64,000 nucleotides of DNA from Tethya wilhelma (Eukaryota; Porifera; Demospongiae; Tethyida; Tethyidae), in assembly GCA_964030475.1 (NCBI GenBank), contig CAXIPT010000007.1, forward strand, positions 3,108,463-3,172,462. Reading direction: 5' to 3'. Positions 24,489 through 36,066 of the stretch are shown here, one piece after another. Numbering within the stretch: the first letter of the stretch is position 1; every line of letters begins with the position of its first letter. The notes below the pieces were generated by a model. The model made no database searches and had not been told where the DNA came from. It saw nothing but the letters and a program-made list of their open reading frames with translations. The position numbers and the translations under genes were made by a program.

Positions 24489-24886
24489 ACAAGACAAGTA
24501 CTGTAATTCTCTGCATGTGCTACATGCTGAGGATTAATAAGCAACATGTAACAAGCGAATGGAGTTTAATAAGTAGTACACACAGCAAGTGGACAAGTTG
24601 CTTTTGAACAGCTTCATCTGTTATGGAAGTAGTCAACAGTATATATCAAATAAATGGCACTAAGCCAAAAGTTCACACGTCAATGAATATAGTATACAGG
24701 AAGATGTACAGTGATAGACAAAATAATGTCAGATTCCATGCCCTCACCGTTTCCAAATCTGGTTTCGTCGGCTAAATGCAGTTCAGCTTCAGCATCCATA
24801 ATGAAGGTGGCGGCAATGGTTGGCCTGGTTGGTGTCGCAGCGGCACACACGGCCAGCACACAAGCTAGAACAATTATGAGTTTCAT
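19832..24886 (-). CDS. Ependymin-related secreted protein (gene C), 4 exons, 194 aa, complete
   Basis: Minus-strand exons are 24748-24886, 22566-22692, 22167-22302 and 19832-20014 (585 nt including stop). The signal peptide is MKLIIVLACVLAVCAA. Blocks follow in order: AELHLADETRFGN, then AKIARDQDKDMGIE, then EELLERNDMGKVYYIRG, then HCVVGE, then PFWEWVEKATYEG, then YDFWGYS, and finally SITNFNATAPPSDTFKVPPH-C near the C-terminus. Length, secretion signal and the terminal proline/cysteine block fit ependymin-related proteins, secreted extracellular-matrix-associated glycoproteins; N-glycosylation sites NAT and NET are present near the C-terminus. This complete gene anchors the models of genes A and B. 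Intron 1 contains a second, partial copy of the exon-1 end at a gap. Confidence 0.7.
20015..22166 (-). other. Intron 3 of gene C: repeats
   Basis: A 2.15 kb intron with a short (TG)n tract near 20214-20230, an inverted repeat at 20634-20814, and AT-rich unique sequence. No exon on either strand is supported. Confidence 0.55.
20634..20814. repeat. Inverted-repeat element
   Basis: GGACACACTTGACCTTT near 20646 is inverted as AAAGGTCAAGTGTGTCC near 20780, with GAGGAG/CTCCTC at the outer ends. A related segment appears around 43190-43435, upstream of the glycosyltransferase gene. Confidence 0.55.
23214..23365 (+). repeat. Dispersed repeat with ACAGACAGAC tail
   Basis: Shares AAGTACCATCAATTTTGTTG and CCTTTCTTGAGATTTC with 54900-55155 and more weakly with 14205-14420. 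Confidence 0.5.
24233..24266 (-). pseudogene. Partial copy of ependymin exon 1 at an assembly gap
   Basis: The minus strand reads ATTTAGCCGACGAGACCAGG and on to a GTGAGG donor, matching the end of exon 1 in genes B and C (LADETRFGKG). The upstream part is cut by the N at 24267 and followed by long (CA)n tracts. It could be a third paralogue's exon 1, an allelic fragment, or a misjoin inside gene C intron 1. Confidence 0.55.
24268..24492. repeat. (CA)n microsatellites around a MITE half
   Basis: CA-dinucleotide tracts at about 24268-24358 and 24455-24490 flank a half copy of the CGGGAAATTTTCG palindrome. Confidence 0.85.
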
Positions 24887-25958
24887 GGCGCAGGATCCGG
24901 AGAATCGGAAAGACGGTCTTCTCTAGAACATTGGTTCAAAGGTCAACTCTATAGCACGTGACTGACCACACTCGTCAAGTCACGTCAGCAAGCTGGCGCG
25001 GCCTGTGGTTTGTGGTTGTTATGGTACAGGTCGCATCCATGTACACATGCATGTCAGTAGCTAGTGTTCCCACCAGATTCTGTTGTGTTGACCCTGAACA
25101 ATATTGTTGCATAACTTCGCAGTGAACATGAAAATCATGAATGCTCTGGTTTGACCACTGACCACTGTATGATCATGAGGACTATTGCAATCCATGTATA
25201 CACTGAGTCTGCATGTGTCACACATAGCTATATCATAATATGGGGGTAGGGACATGCATGCTCTAATAATATTCTACTTAGCCTAAATAGAGACCTGCTC
25301 ACAGGTACTCTACTAGTATAATAGAGTACCTATGAATAAATTTATGATACACAATAATTGACTATTTGGCTATTTTGGAGGTTTCTATATACGTGTATTA
25401 GAAACACAAAGGCTGCTATAATTATAGAATCCCGAGCGCATGCAGCGAGGGTTCAGTGTCTAACTATAATGTATGATGTTTCTAAGAACAACCCAAATGT
25501 GAATAATTATAGTTTCCTGGTCTCCCACAGCTATACAGCTCATGCTTGACCATGCATCCCCAGTCCACCGTTACAAGTCACTCAGTATATATAGCTGCTA
25601 GATTCAAAGTTGTGCCTAGTTAATTACCCTTAGTACATATTACTGGCTATAGGTGATTCTGAAGTATATATAGCAGCGGTTGAAATTTAATGACATTCAC
25701 TGATTGAGTTAACTACCTTAAATTTGAAGATTGGAAAAATGGCAAAATTATCAATTCATTATGAACTGCAAGTGCACAACCAAGGCAAATTTTATTCAAT
25801 TATGTACATGAATCACAGTTAACATTCTTAATAGACACATGCACACTAACAGTTTTACTTCTACAAAGTTATACAACACAAATTATGCACAGAGTAGTTA
25901 CTACAGCTAATTAAAAGTTTGACTTTCTCAATCAAATTGTACATTATTCTTATACACT
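24887..25958. other. Intergenic between gene C and Ig-7TM gene E
   Basis: No gene is seen. It includes the probable 3' UTR of gene E, with AATAAA on the minus strand at 25791-25796, about 165 bp past the stop. Confidence 0.6.
25791..25796 (-). terminator. Poly(A) signal of gene E
   Basis: AATAAA on the minus strand about 165 bp beyond the stop codon. Confidence 0.45.
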
Positions 25959-28900
25959 TCAAAGACTAACATTAATATTAAAGACCTCACTCTTCTCCAG
26001 CTCATCACGATCATAATGGTTCTTGGTCTTTGGATTGGGTCCATTTGAAGCAAGATAAAGAGTCACATATTCATTCTGAGTAGACTCCTTCAAATTTACC
26101 TCAACAGTCTTTGCTTGTACACCAGGACTAGCAAGTGATGTCTCTTCAGAATCAGTAAATGAAACGATTCGTATTTTTCGTGCAGGCTTTTCTTGGCCTT
26201 TGGTAGTATCACCTATGGCTATGGCTTCCACATTACCTTCTTCACAAATGGAATTGTCGTGGCTCGTAGAATTTGATGGGCTTTCACCAAGGTTATTGTT
26301 CACTATATTTCCATGAAAGACACCTCTAGCATGTCTGTCAAGGATCCCAAACAGCAAACAGATCATTAGTCCAAAGAGAATGCTACCAAGCAGGAAGAGA
26401 ACTTGGAGTGCAATCTGAAGTGCACCAGATGTGTACATGGCAGGAAGACAGATTCCGTAGGTCAAGTCAAAAGCAAGCAGTAATGCGATTAGTTTATATG
26501 CATTTATAAGTCTTTTGTCATTCCACCTCAAAGATGTGCTCTTTAAGACAAGATGTACAATATCAACCATGAGAAGAAGCCAAGTGATGAAATGAGCTAG
26601 TACAAATGGTAGCAGGAGTCCAAACCAAAGAGCCCACTGTGATGGACCACAACTAAAATTATGACATATTATGTCATGATCATGACAGTTAACAGCTATG
26701 CATGGTGTATGGGTACGATGAGTATTGGTAGCATGAATGCATAATATTCTACATGGCATTATCATTAATCTCAGTAATCTGATTGCAACTTACAACTGTG
26801 TACTGGTATAGTTAGTTGAGTCAGGAGCAAAAGCACACACGACTATAATGATAGGCAAACCTGTTGTTAATAGAATAAGAAATAATGAATACAGTGGTCA
26901 AATCCCTCCCAACCAAAATAAATTAAATTTAAAAAAAGGGAAAAAAAAAAAAAAAAAAAAAAAAAAGAGAGAGAGAGAGAGCAAATTTAAACTTACCCCA
27001 GTTGATGGTCAAAGCTATTGCTTGTAGATATTTCCTGTCAGAAAAGGCAGTACTGCACAGAGTAACCATGTTAGCCACAGCCAACACTGCCACGAGAAAG
27101 ATATAGTGAAACAAAAATGCCACTACATTGCAGCTGGAGTTTTCTGTTCCATTGATGGTTGTAATGTATGCAGCCATATTGAGAACACTTAGGGCAATCA
27201 TTGCAGTGCACAAGTTCAGTACGGGAACCGTAAGCTGTTGAGAGTGTAATTTCCTGCAAAATAATATATTCACACAACTTGTAAAGGACCAATTCTGTAT
27301 GGGTCGACAGTATAAAGCATACTTGATGCAAACCAGGTACAGCACCATCACAGGAAGTATGAACAAGATGCCAATGAGTCCTCCAACATATGCTCCATGT
27401 CCCAGGCCAGTAGATGATGAGTTAATAGGATGCAGCCCTATAACAGGAGGCATAACAATCATTAGGACAATAGACATGCAACTACAGATTACATACCTTG
27501 TGGGGGGCCTGATGGTATGCCAACTGCAATACAATGATTAATAATCACAATAATCACAATACATTATTATGATGGTGATTATAATTTAAGGCTTACTCTG
27601 AAATGAGGCACCACTGGTATCCTGACCATTGGAGACATGACATCCATACTCCTTGATGTCTTCCGGTTGGACACACTTTACGACCAGGACTGATCTCACC
27701 ACTGTCACTCCACTATCATGATGGATCTGCTCCTCATGCACACTCATTCTAGATGTGTTTGATGGTGTAATGAGATTGCCCCCAATTGTCCAGGTAATTT
27801 GAGCAGGTCCTGAGACGCTATATCCAACACATGGCAGGAAGATTGATGCACCTTCAGTGAACTCTACATCACTGGGGGTGACAAGCATACCCACAGGATC
27901 TGAAACATGAATTAAAGTTATTATGAACTAATATCGTACTCACTATGGCCAAAACTTAATGCTCTTTCTTACTGTAAACATCGATGTCAAATTGTGATCT
28001 TTCTGTTGTGAATCCATTATCAGCAACGCAGCTGTACTTTCCTGAATCAGCTTCTTCTCCATCACAAATCTCCAATATAGACTTGTACAGTGTCAGCCCA
28101 CCCCTTCCAGAACTTAGTGAAATATCTCTTGATTCAACTTCAGAATGAATGGTTATTGCTCCGTCATTGTTCAAGATGCTGCTAGCACCAGCACTATCTG
28201 TCTTTGTCCAGTATACTGTTGGTGGAGGGAAACCAAAGGCCACACAAGACAAGAAAAGGGCTTCTCGGTTTCTTAACATCCTCAAATTGACGGGAGCAAC
28301 AACTAGCTTCATTGCTATAGAGATATGACAATAATTATTGCATACTATTACTGCTAGCATTCAGAGCATTTATAACACATACATACCTTGAGCTGAGATG
28401 TGGAAATCTGCACTGACATCACCCACAAGATTCTCAGCAACACATCTGTAGCCACCCTCAAGTGCTAACATCATATGATGAACCTCAAGAGTTGATCTCA
28501 CTAGTAGCAAACCGTCCGAGTGAACAACTGTGGTATGTATGAACATGTGACCATTTGTAGACAAAGGAACACCATCCTTGGTCCAGGTAACAGATGGATG
28601 AGGATAGCCAAGAACATCACAAGTGAAGATGTGACCCTCACCAATGCATATTGTTTGGTTGGTAGGTGGTACCAGGATACGGGGATGAGCTGTACAAAGA
28701 GAATTAAAATTTTATGATAGGTATAAGTATCACTGAATATTACTATACACAGTAACAGAGTAAAACAATTGGTGGCATGCATAATAGTACGTACCATTTG
28801 CTAGCAATGCAAAGGTTGAATTGACTGTATCATGTTCATCCGAGGCTGTGCACGTGTATTCTCCAATGGTTGTGTCACTGACACAAACCTCCAGTTTGGA

Positions 28901-30693
28901 TTGAGTGAATGCAATGCCTTCCCTCACAAGCTCTGAACTGGAGATCCCATCAGGTGGCTGCAGTTCAACTCCATTCCTACTCCAAGTGATGGTGGGATAA
29001 CTGTAGCCAAGGGCAGCACATATCCAAATGTGTCTTGTGTCAATCGTTGTCTCGCTCTCATTCTCTGGTGCGACTATCATCTTCACTGGAATTGTAGCTG
29101 TAACAACATTGTGAACAAAAATTTTAATTTCTGATCACTTGTACATGCATGGCCATTGTACTGGCAGCTGTGTTGTGATAAAAGACTGGAGGAGTCACAT
29201 TATGCATAGCTGACCGATCGACAGGCTAAAGAGCTTCCTATGTAGAATGCAATATGCCACAGTATTGTCTTACACATTGTATGTAAGATCATTTAGGATA
29301 TTGGTCACTTGAACAGTTAATTCTATGAAATGTGCTGAATAAAGCCTTCCAACTACTGGCGCCAACTGACTAACTCTGGGGTGGAGCGCTAACATTATTT
29401 AAAATACGTATGGCCAACAAAATTGCAATGCCAACTGACTACCTTAGGGGTGCATGTGCATGGCTGGCCCCAGGAGCAAGATACGTATCCAACAAAAGAC
29501 AGTGAGTGGTGTGTAGGGGGCAGACTATAGAGTCATAGTTTCCTTCCCATAAATTTACAACATCCCAGCTTCACATTAACTGTTTTAGTTGCCTTGGAGA
29601 TGTTATTCTTGCCCACACTATTACCTTATTTGAAGTGAGAATGGCTCATTGGTTTAGGCTGGGAGAATGAGGACACCAGGCAGACTCATTGATAGCTCAA
29701 CCTAAGACTAATCCCAGGAACTATGCAAGTAGTCCCGTAAACCAGCCCTGGGCCCACGCTTAAAGTGACCCATGGGAAGAAACAAAGCAGATTTTGAGTA
29801 AGGAAGGCATAGTTTTCAAATACAAGCAACAATTAAGTGCAACATGCTGCTGTCTCCAATTATAACTTGACAGTTAAGTTTCAAATGTGACCACATCAAA
29901 ACAAAATTAATGTCAGTTAATAATACTTTGCATTGCATAAGCAGCAGCTATAAAAAAAGCAATGAAGCTCTAGTAAAAGTGATCATGCACCTCTTACAAC
30001 TGATGGCTAATATGGCCTGGTTTGGTGATCCATGTGGTAAGCCACTAAACAAATTCTTTGTGCAATTATAGTACCCACATGCACTGCACAGTACTATTAT
30101 ACAGGTAAGATTGAGAATAAGTGATTCAACAAATTAAAGTAAGGACCTCCAATGCTACATGTACTATGCACATGCAGAGTTCATACCTGTGTAAGTAGTG
30201 AGCTCAAAAGATGCCGTAGTCTCACTCTCTCCCTCTACACTGGCCACACAGCTGTAGCTGCCTGCATCAGCTTGCTCCACTCCACATATCTTCAAAACCG
30301 ACTTGACAAAGACCAATCCACTTCTGTTTAGCATGGTTTGCTCCTGGATCTTAAACTTGCCCATCTGATTGTCATCGGAGAGAAGCTTGTCTCCTTTCTT
30401 CCAGCTGATCTCAACAGCTCCTCTGGCACTGTAGGCCACACAGGGCACCAGGACACTAAAGCCAGCAATGGACTGGGTGTCTTGTGGGGAAACCACAATG
30501 ACAACATCATGATCACCTGCATTTAAAAAATAATATTGTGATAGCATGAGCTATAGTGTAGTTGAAGTGATTTATCAACTTGAAAAGTAAAAGGTTAATT
30601 CTCTTTGTACTTACCATTGAGTGTTTGGGATGTTGCCATTATACAGGTTCCTATCAGGAGTTGAATGAGGGCGAACCAAAACAATTGAGTCAT
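25959..30693 (-). CDS. Gene E: five-Ig seven-transmembrane receptor without GAIN, 11 exons, 939 aa
   Basis: Minus-strand exons are 30615-30693, 30187-30516, 28795-29097, 28387-28689, 27973-28314, 27597-27899, 27497-27523, 27323-27437, 26997-27253, 26794-26860 and 25959-26652, totalling 2820 nt in phase. The signal peptide (about residues 1-25) starts MTQLFWFALIQLLIG. Five Ig domains follow, each on one phase-1 exon; then a short linker, then seven hydrophobic helices starting YVGGLIGILFILPVMVLYLV. Helices 4-5 share exon structure with gene F (67-nt exon) and the CxPxxWxxWFGLLLP motif, so this is a family-B2-like 7TM. No GAIN domain or GPS motif (C-x-C-x-HLT) is present in the roughly 25-residue linker. 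The tail has about 115 residues and contains EYVTLYL. Likely a surface receptor; ligand unknown. Confidence 0.8.
26941..26982. repeat. Poly(A)/(GA)n tract
   Basis: A homopolymer A run followed by GA repeats in the intron between gene E TM exons; on the coding strand it is a pyrimidine tract. Confidence 0.9.
29098..30186 (-). other. Gene E intron 2: no gene seen
   Basis: A 1.1 kb intron. It has two imperfect direct copies of a GCCAACTGACTA-containing segment near 29360 and 29432; nothing else is recognised. Confidence 0.5.
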
Positions 30694-30785
30694 ACTTATT
30701 AATTTTTTGAAATAGTATAGTTGCAGCTAAAACTTAGTAAGTTCAACTGTGCAACTTGACTGAGCTACAACAGAGTCGTAGCTCC

Positions 30786-30793
30786 TATTTATA
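30786..30793 (-). promoter_or_regulatory. TATA box of gene E
   Basis: TATAAATA followed by GG on the minus strand, about 95 bp upstream of the ATG. The same TATAAATAGG is found at the equivalent place upstream of gene G, so the promoters appear to be paralogous. Confidence 0.6.
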
Positions 30794-30995
30794 CATGCTG
30801 GTAACTATGCAATGTAGCCCATTGCTGCATGCATGGTCATGCTACGCCACATTAACTCAAGAATGTCTGTATAATAATTGTAGCCCTAATTTCAACTGTT
30901 GAAATGTTGACAAAATATGATGGTTTACAAAAATTAATAACAAAGAGACAGGCTATACAATTATAGGGGAAAAAATCATTGTATTCAACTCGAGT

Positions 30996-33732
30996 TTAGT
31001 GTGTCATCATATGCAGCATTGTGCTACCCATAAGCTGCATCAATACTGGCGGTAGTAGCTGCATTTGATTCATCTCTATCTCTGCTTCATTGTTGAAATT
31101 GTCAACTCTTAATGCTCTTTTTCCTTTCGTCTTTTGGTAGAATACTTTCACAAAAATTATTACAATTACTACAATTATGACAATGATTGGAAGAATGATT
31201 GCTACCAATTCACCTGTATTCACAAATCAAAATTAATATTAAAAATCACCCCTAGGTTATTAACTTCATTAAGACTGCCACTGTAGTGATCAGGCATAAC
31301 TCATGCCTGGGAATCGAAATGTCTGGCTACATGGCATCAATCATTGTCAGTCCATTCCAAAACTATGTAAACAGAGGATGCCTGAATACACTAACCTGTG
31401 CTCAAGGATCCGGACATTGCGAGAGAATAATTAGCTGTAGTAGTAGCCAGCTGTGTGCTTGGTGGAGAGGTTGTAGAAACAAGTGCTACATTCAATTATA
31501 ATAATTCCATGCATAATTTATTACAGTAGCCCCTTCTTTATCCATATAGCTAGTGAAAGAAAGCCTCCGGGCATATGGGGGCACGGCTATAGATTGGTTT
31601 ATTGATTGAATTGATGGTATGCAGTACCCATGTATACAGGAATAAAAGAAGATAGTGTAATATTAACATACCTTGGGCTGTGATATAGAAATCTGCACTG
31701 GCATCACCCACAAGATTCTCAGCAACACATCTGTAGCCACCCTCAAGTGCCAACACCATGTAATGAATCTCAAGAGTTGATCTCACTAGTAGCAAACCAT
31801 CCGAGTGAACAACTGTGGTATGTATGAACATGTGACCATTTGTAGACAGAGGAACACCATCCTTGGTCCAGGTGATAGATGGATGAGGATAGCCAAGAAT
31901 GTCACAAGTGAAGATGTGACCCTCACCAATACATATTGTTTGGTTGGTAGGTGGTACCAGGATACGGGGATGAGCTATAAATAGAAATGATAGGTATTAT
32001 CAGTGTCACTGAACTACAGAGCAACAGAATAAATATAGGTGATGTTGCATTGTAATACCATTTGCTAGCAGTGCAAAGGTTGAATTGACACTATCATGTT
32101 CATCTGAGACTGTGCATGTGTATTCTCCAATGGTTGTGTCACTGACACAAACCTCCAGCCTGGATTGAGTGAATGCAATGCCTTCCCTCTCAAACACTAA
32201 GCTGGAGATCCTGTCAGGTGGCTGCAGTTCAACTCCATTCCTACTCCAGGTGATGGTGGGATGGTTGTAGCCTAGGGCAGCACATATCCAAATGTGCTTT
32301 GTGTCAATTGATGTCACACTCTCATGCACTGGTGCAACTATCATCTCAACTGGAACTGTGCAACACAATAATAATAAAAAAACAAAAAATTAATATTACA
32401 ATAGCTATTGCTAGCATGCATATAACATAAACACAGGAAAGTGTTACCTTGAGCTGAGATGTGGAAATCTACACTGGTATCTCCCACAAGATTCTCAGCA
32501 ACACATCTGTAGTCACCCTCAAGTGCCAACACCATGTGATGAACCTCAAGAGCTGATCTCACTAGTAGCAAACCGTCTGAGTGAACAACTGTGGTATGTA
32601 TGAACATATGACCATTTGTAGACAAAGGAACACCATCCTTGGTCCAGGTGATAGAGGGATGAGGATAGCCAAGAACATCACAAGTGAAGATGTGACCCTC
32701 ACCAATGCATATTGTTTGGTTGGTAGGTGCTACCAGGATACGAGGATGAGCTATAGAAAGAGAAATTAAAGCTAATGGTACTATCACAGTCAACAATAAT
32801 ATTGAACCACATAGTACGTAGCGATATTGATGTAATACCATTTGCTAGCAACATAAATGTTGAATTGACTGTATCATGTTCATCTGAGGCTGTGCATGTG
32901 TATTCTCCAATGGTTGTGTCACTGACACAAACCTCCAGTCTGGATTGAGTGAATGCAATGCATCCCCTCACAAACACTGAGCTAGAGACCCTGTCAGGTG
33001 GCTGCAGTTCCACTCCATTCCTACTCCAAGTGATGGTGGGATGGTTGTAGCCAAGGGCAGCACATATCCAAATGTGTCTTGTGTCAATCGTTGTCTCATT
33101 CTCGTTCATTGGAGCAACTATCATCTTCACTGGAAACTTTAGCTATAGATAAGAATTGTGACCACTTGTAAGGTATAATAATTATTATTGTTGTCGTAGT
33201 TGCATGACATTGTGATGTACAATCATGTGTAGAGTGGAGGAGTGCACCAATTACTCTAATGCCATGGTAATAACAATTAATTTCCACACATTTGCTCACT
33301 TAGCAAATTAAATTAAATTTTAATGGTCACTTGCACATGAATAATTTATAAAATCCATGTTGTGCTCTGCGCATGCAAAGAAAAGAAGCTGTACTAGTGG
33401 GGATTGAAATAGAGTTATAGATCAATATTATTTTGCCTGGCAACATAACCATCAATCATTGATCTGAAAAATTAAAGCCTTACTCTTAGAGCTTTCAGCC
33501 TATAACATTAATGGCTATACATATTAATGAGCTCGAGGACACCAGGACATATGTACATACAGACTCTTTATATAGTTTAACCTATGAATATAATATATGT
33601 GGTAATATCCCAAACACTCAATGGTAAGTATATGCAAATGCAAAGAGAATGATTAATTGTAACTTTTCAAGCTATAGTTACACAGCAAGCTCCAATTAGG
33701 ATTTGAATGATGGTGAGCCAAAATCGAGTCAT
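30996..33732 (-). CDS. Gene G: four-Ig single-pass membrane receptor, 7 exons, 521 aa
   Basis: Minus-strand exons are 33682-33732, 32839-33142, 32448-32750, 32059-32355, 31672-31974, 31396-31485 and 30996-31213 (1566 nt in phase). It has a signal peptide (MTRFWLTIIQILIGACC), then Ig domains in an A-B-A-B pattern. Type A carries DTRHIWICAALGYNHPTITW; type B carries AHPRILV and CIGEGHIFTCD. Both types also occur once in gene E. A Ser/Thr-rich stalk follows (STTSPPSTQLATTTANYS), then the membrane helix LVAIILPIIVIIVVIVIIFV and a roughly 50-residue tail without recognised signalling motifs. The signal exon is altered by a small inversion, and the first Ig exon has one extra base at its 5' end, which together keep the frame if donor GTAACT is used. 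Likely a cell-surface recognition or adhesion protein. Confidence 0.75.
33598..33671 (+). other. Inverted fragment of a signal-peptide exon and donor
   Basis: The + strand here reads GGTAATATCCCAAACACTCA, ATG, then a GTAAGT donor and intron start. This corresponds to the end of the signal exon of gene E (ACATCCCAAACACTCAATG|GTAAGT, minus strand) and of gene H (+). In gene G it lies in the opposite orientation to the rest of the exon, so about 75 bp have been inverted in place. Confidence 0.7.
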
Positions 33733-33786
33733 TTTAGAACAGCTATAACAACTGGACTGATCAAGCTACAATAACTCTATAGCACC

Positions 33787-33794
33787 TATTTATA
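33787..33794 (-). promoter_or_regulatory. TATA box of gene G
   Basis: TATAAATA followed by GG on the minus strand, about 55 bp upstream of the ATG, matching the gene E promoter. Confidence 0.6.
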
Positions 33795-34167
33795 CACATT
33801 GGCTGCACGCATGCATGGTGACTCGATCATTCCGCAATTTATATGGGCTAGTATGTCATGACAACATGACATACTAGCCCATTGCATCCCACATTAGACA
33901 TGCAACGCTACATTGACTCCATGGAATGTTGGTATGTTAGCCCTTGCTGAAACATTGATCAAACTACAAAGCAATGGCCTACAAAAATCATAAAAAACAA
34001 GAGATATAAAAATCAAACTAACCTAGAGCAAATCATAAAAAATAGCTAGAGCAGAAAAAAATATCTAAATCTACAGATACACAGCAAAAGGACAGCCTAA
34101 ACATTCAAAAGGAAGCAACTAAATCTACAAAAAGTTCAGTTTTTTCGTTTATTTCAAAATGTGACAT
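33795..34167. other. Intergenic between genes G and F
   Basis: A short interval with an ACATGACATACTAGCCCAT palindrome near 33850-33880 and the gene F poly(A) signal (minus AATAAA at 34148-34153). No gene is seen. Confidence 0.5.
34148..34153 (-). terminator. Poly(A) signal of gene F
   Basis: AATAAA on the minus strand about 15 bp after the stop codon, unusually close, so a later cleavage site is also possible. Confidence 0.4.
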
Positions 34168-36066
34168 TCACAGCTTGGATTCTTTCTGGTCCTCATCCTC
34201 CTCCTCCAGATTCACCTTGACCTCATCATCTCCCTCAGAGGCAGCAGCAGTAGCAGCAGCAGTGGCCGCCTCTTCTCTGCTCTCCTTTCCATCCGCTGGA
34301 GCATCATCGGGGAAATCCTCGGCCATCGGGTTCTGGTAGGAGAGAGAGGAGAGAGTGTTGGCATCAAGCATGAAAGAGACGTCACCTCCGTTGGTTTCAG
34401 TCATCCCGATGGTGTCAATTCCTTCCTTCTGAGTGCTCTCATTGGTGAGGAATGCAGCCGGCTCACTGGGAATAATCCTACTGCGCTGACCAGCGCTTTG
34501 AAGCTTGTAGGTTTTGGAACGACCGGGCAGGCAGAAACGGAACAAGTGAATCCAAGAGTCCCTGATGGACTTGGAAACAAGGCAGTAGAACACGATCAGC
34601 ATCAATCCGACAAGGATGATAGACACAATGAAGATGACCTGGAAGATGGGACGTGCCACTCCAAGATCGAGAGTATTTGTAGCTGGCAGGCCGAATCCCC
34701 AGGCAATGAAGTAGAAGACAAAAGTCAAGAAAAGTCCGACGTACTCCACGAGCCAAGCATTTGGCTCGTTCTTATTCACCACGGCCATCTTCTTGTAGAA
34801 CACAATGACAATGAGCAGGACGGCAGTCACAACCAGGATGAGACCGGCAGGAAGCAGCAAGCCAAGCCAGTAGGGATAGGAGTTGGGACGACAGCTGTAG
34901 TTGGTAAACAACAAAGGAATACACAAATGAATAAACAATAAGCAAGCAAAGAAACAACAAACATTATAATTTTACTATAATATTATCTTACAAGTCTTCA
35001 TTGATGTAGTTCTCGTAGTCTGGAGCCAGTGAAATGATAACCACCAACACAGGAACAACTACAACAGAGACAAAATAAATATTATTGAGTCTTAGCAATA
35101 ATTATCAAAGTGTAGACTATGTATAGTCTAAATCTCTACGATTCAACTGGCCAGTATTCCACTATCAATTATGTTTATACTCAAATAACTTAAGCACTAA
35201 TATGCTACTCACTCCAATTGACGAGCAGTGCAGCCACGTAGGCTATCTTCTTCCTGGTGGTGGTGTAGGGTCGATAGAGCATGAAGAAGGCCATGGTCTC
35301 TATGGCGAGACTGCTCACCAGAATGGCATAGTGGAAGATGGCGGAGAAGGCCACACAGACATTTTCAGAGGTGTGGACAAAGGTGGAGATGATGTAGGAG
35401 GTGGAGAGGACTATCAACGACACACACAGGTTGATGAGGGTGATTCCAGTGTGACTTGATCGAAGGCTAGAAGTGGAATTATGAAAATGATCAAAGTTAT
35501 CAGCACAAGATACTGTACAAAATTTGGCACAAAAATGAGTGAGCAATGATATTTTCAAGCTTTGACCCATTTTCTCAGGATTGTTTGGTTGCTTCCCTAT
35601 GTGAGCAGTCACGAATAGTGAGTACACCATGACCATACCATGAACACTCAGTAAACCATTTTGTGACTGTTTACATGAGAAATCTACCGACTATTCGTCT
35701 TCATGCATGTGCTCCATTGCACATAATAGTATGGTCATACATTTGACAACTTTTGCATAAAAATAGAGGCAAATTTCCTCAATATCAAATGGCCGAAGCC
35801 GAACAATGAGGGGTGCAGAATTTTTAGAAGATACTGTATACAGTATGGATACTAGTGCACATACCTGGACAGGAGGTAGCTGAAGAGTACGATGAGTACC
35901 AAGAGTAGCATGATAGCGACGCCCACTATGGTGTAGGGGGAGAGGTTGGTGTCCGAGGGAACAAAAGAGGTAGGAGAGGGAGGAGTGGGAGGAGGCGAAG
36001 TGTCCACAACGATTGCAAATGAGGTCAGGTGGTCACACTGGCAAGTGGCTCGCTCTGCAGTCTCAC
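34168..36066 (-). other. Seven-transmembrane and tail region of gene F
   Basis: TM1 is at about 35870-35945 ([20 protein letters not shown]). TM2-TM4 are on 35213-35466, the end of TM4 on 34992-35058, and TM5-TM7 on the last exon, starting [16 protein letters not shown]. Exon lengths and phases around the 67-nt exon match gene E, showing common ancestry of the two 7TM units. The roughly 125-residue tail ends in a very acidic stretch rich in E, D and A ([12 protein letters not shown]). Confidence 0.8.

Noticed and set aside
24096..24547. Open frames on both strands through the CA/TG tracts
   Set aside because: Composed mainly of dinucleotide repeats (His-Thr or Val-Cys strings).
34498..34941. 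147-codon open frame on the + strand
   Set aside because: It is antisense to the last exon of gene F; low-complexity acidic and Gln-rich shadow with no family features.
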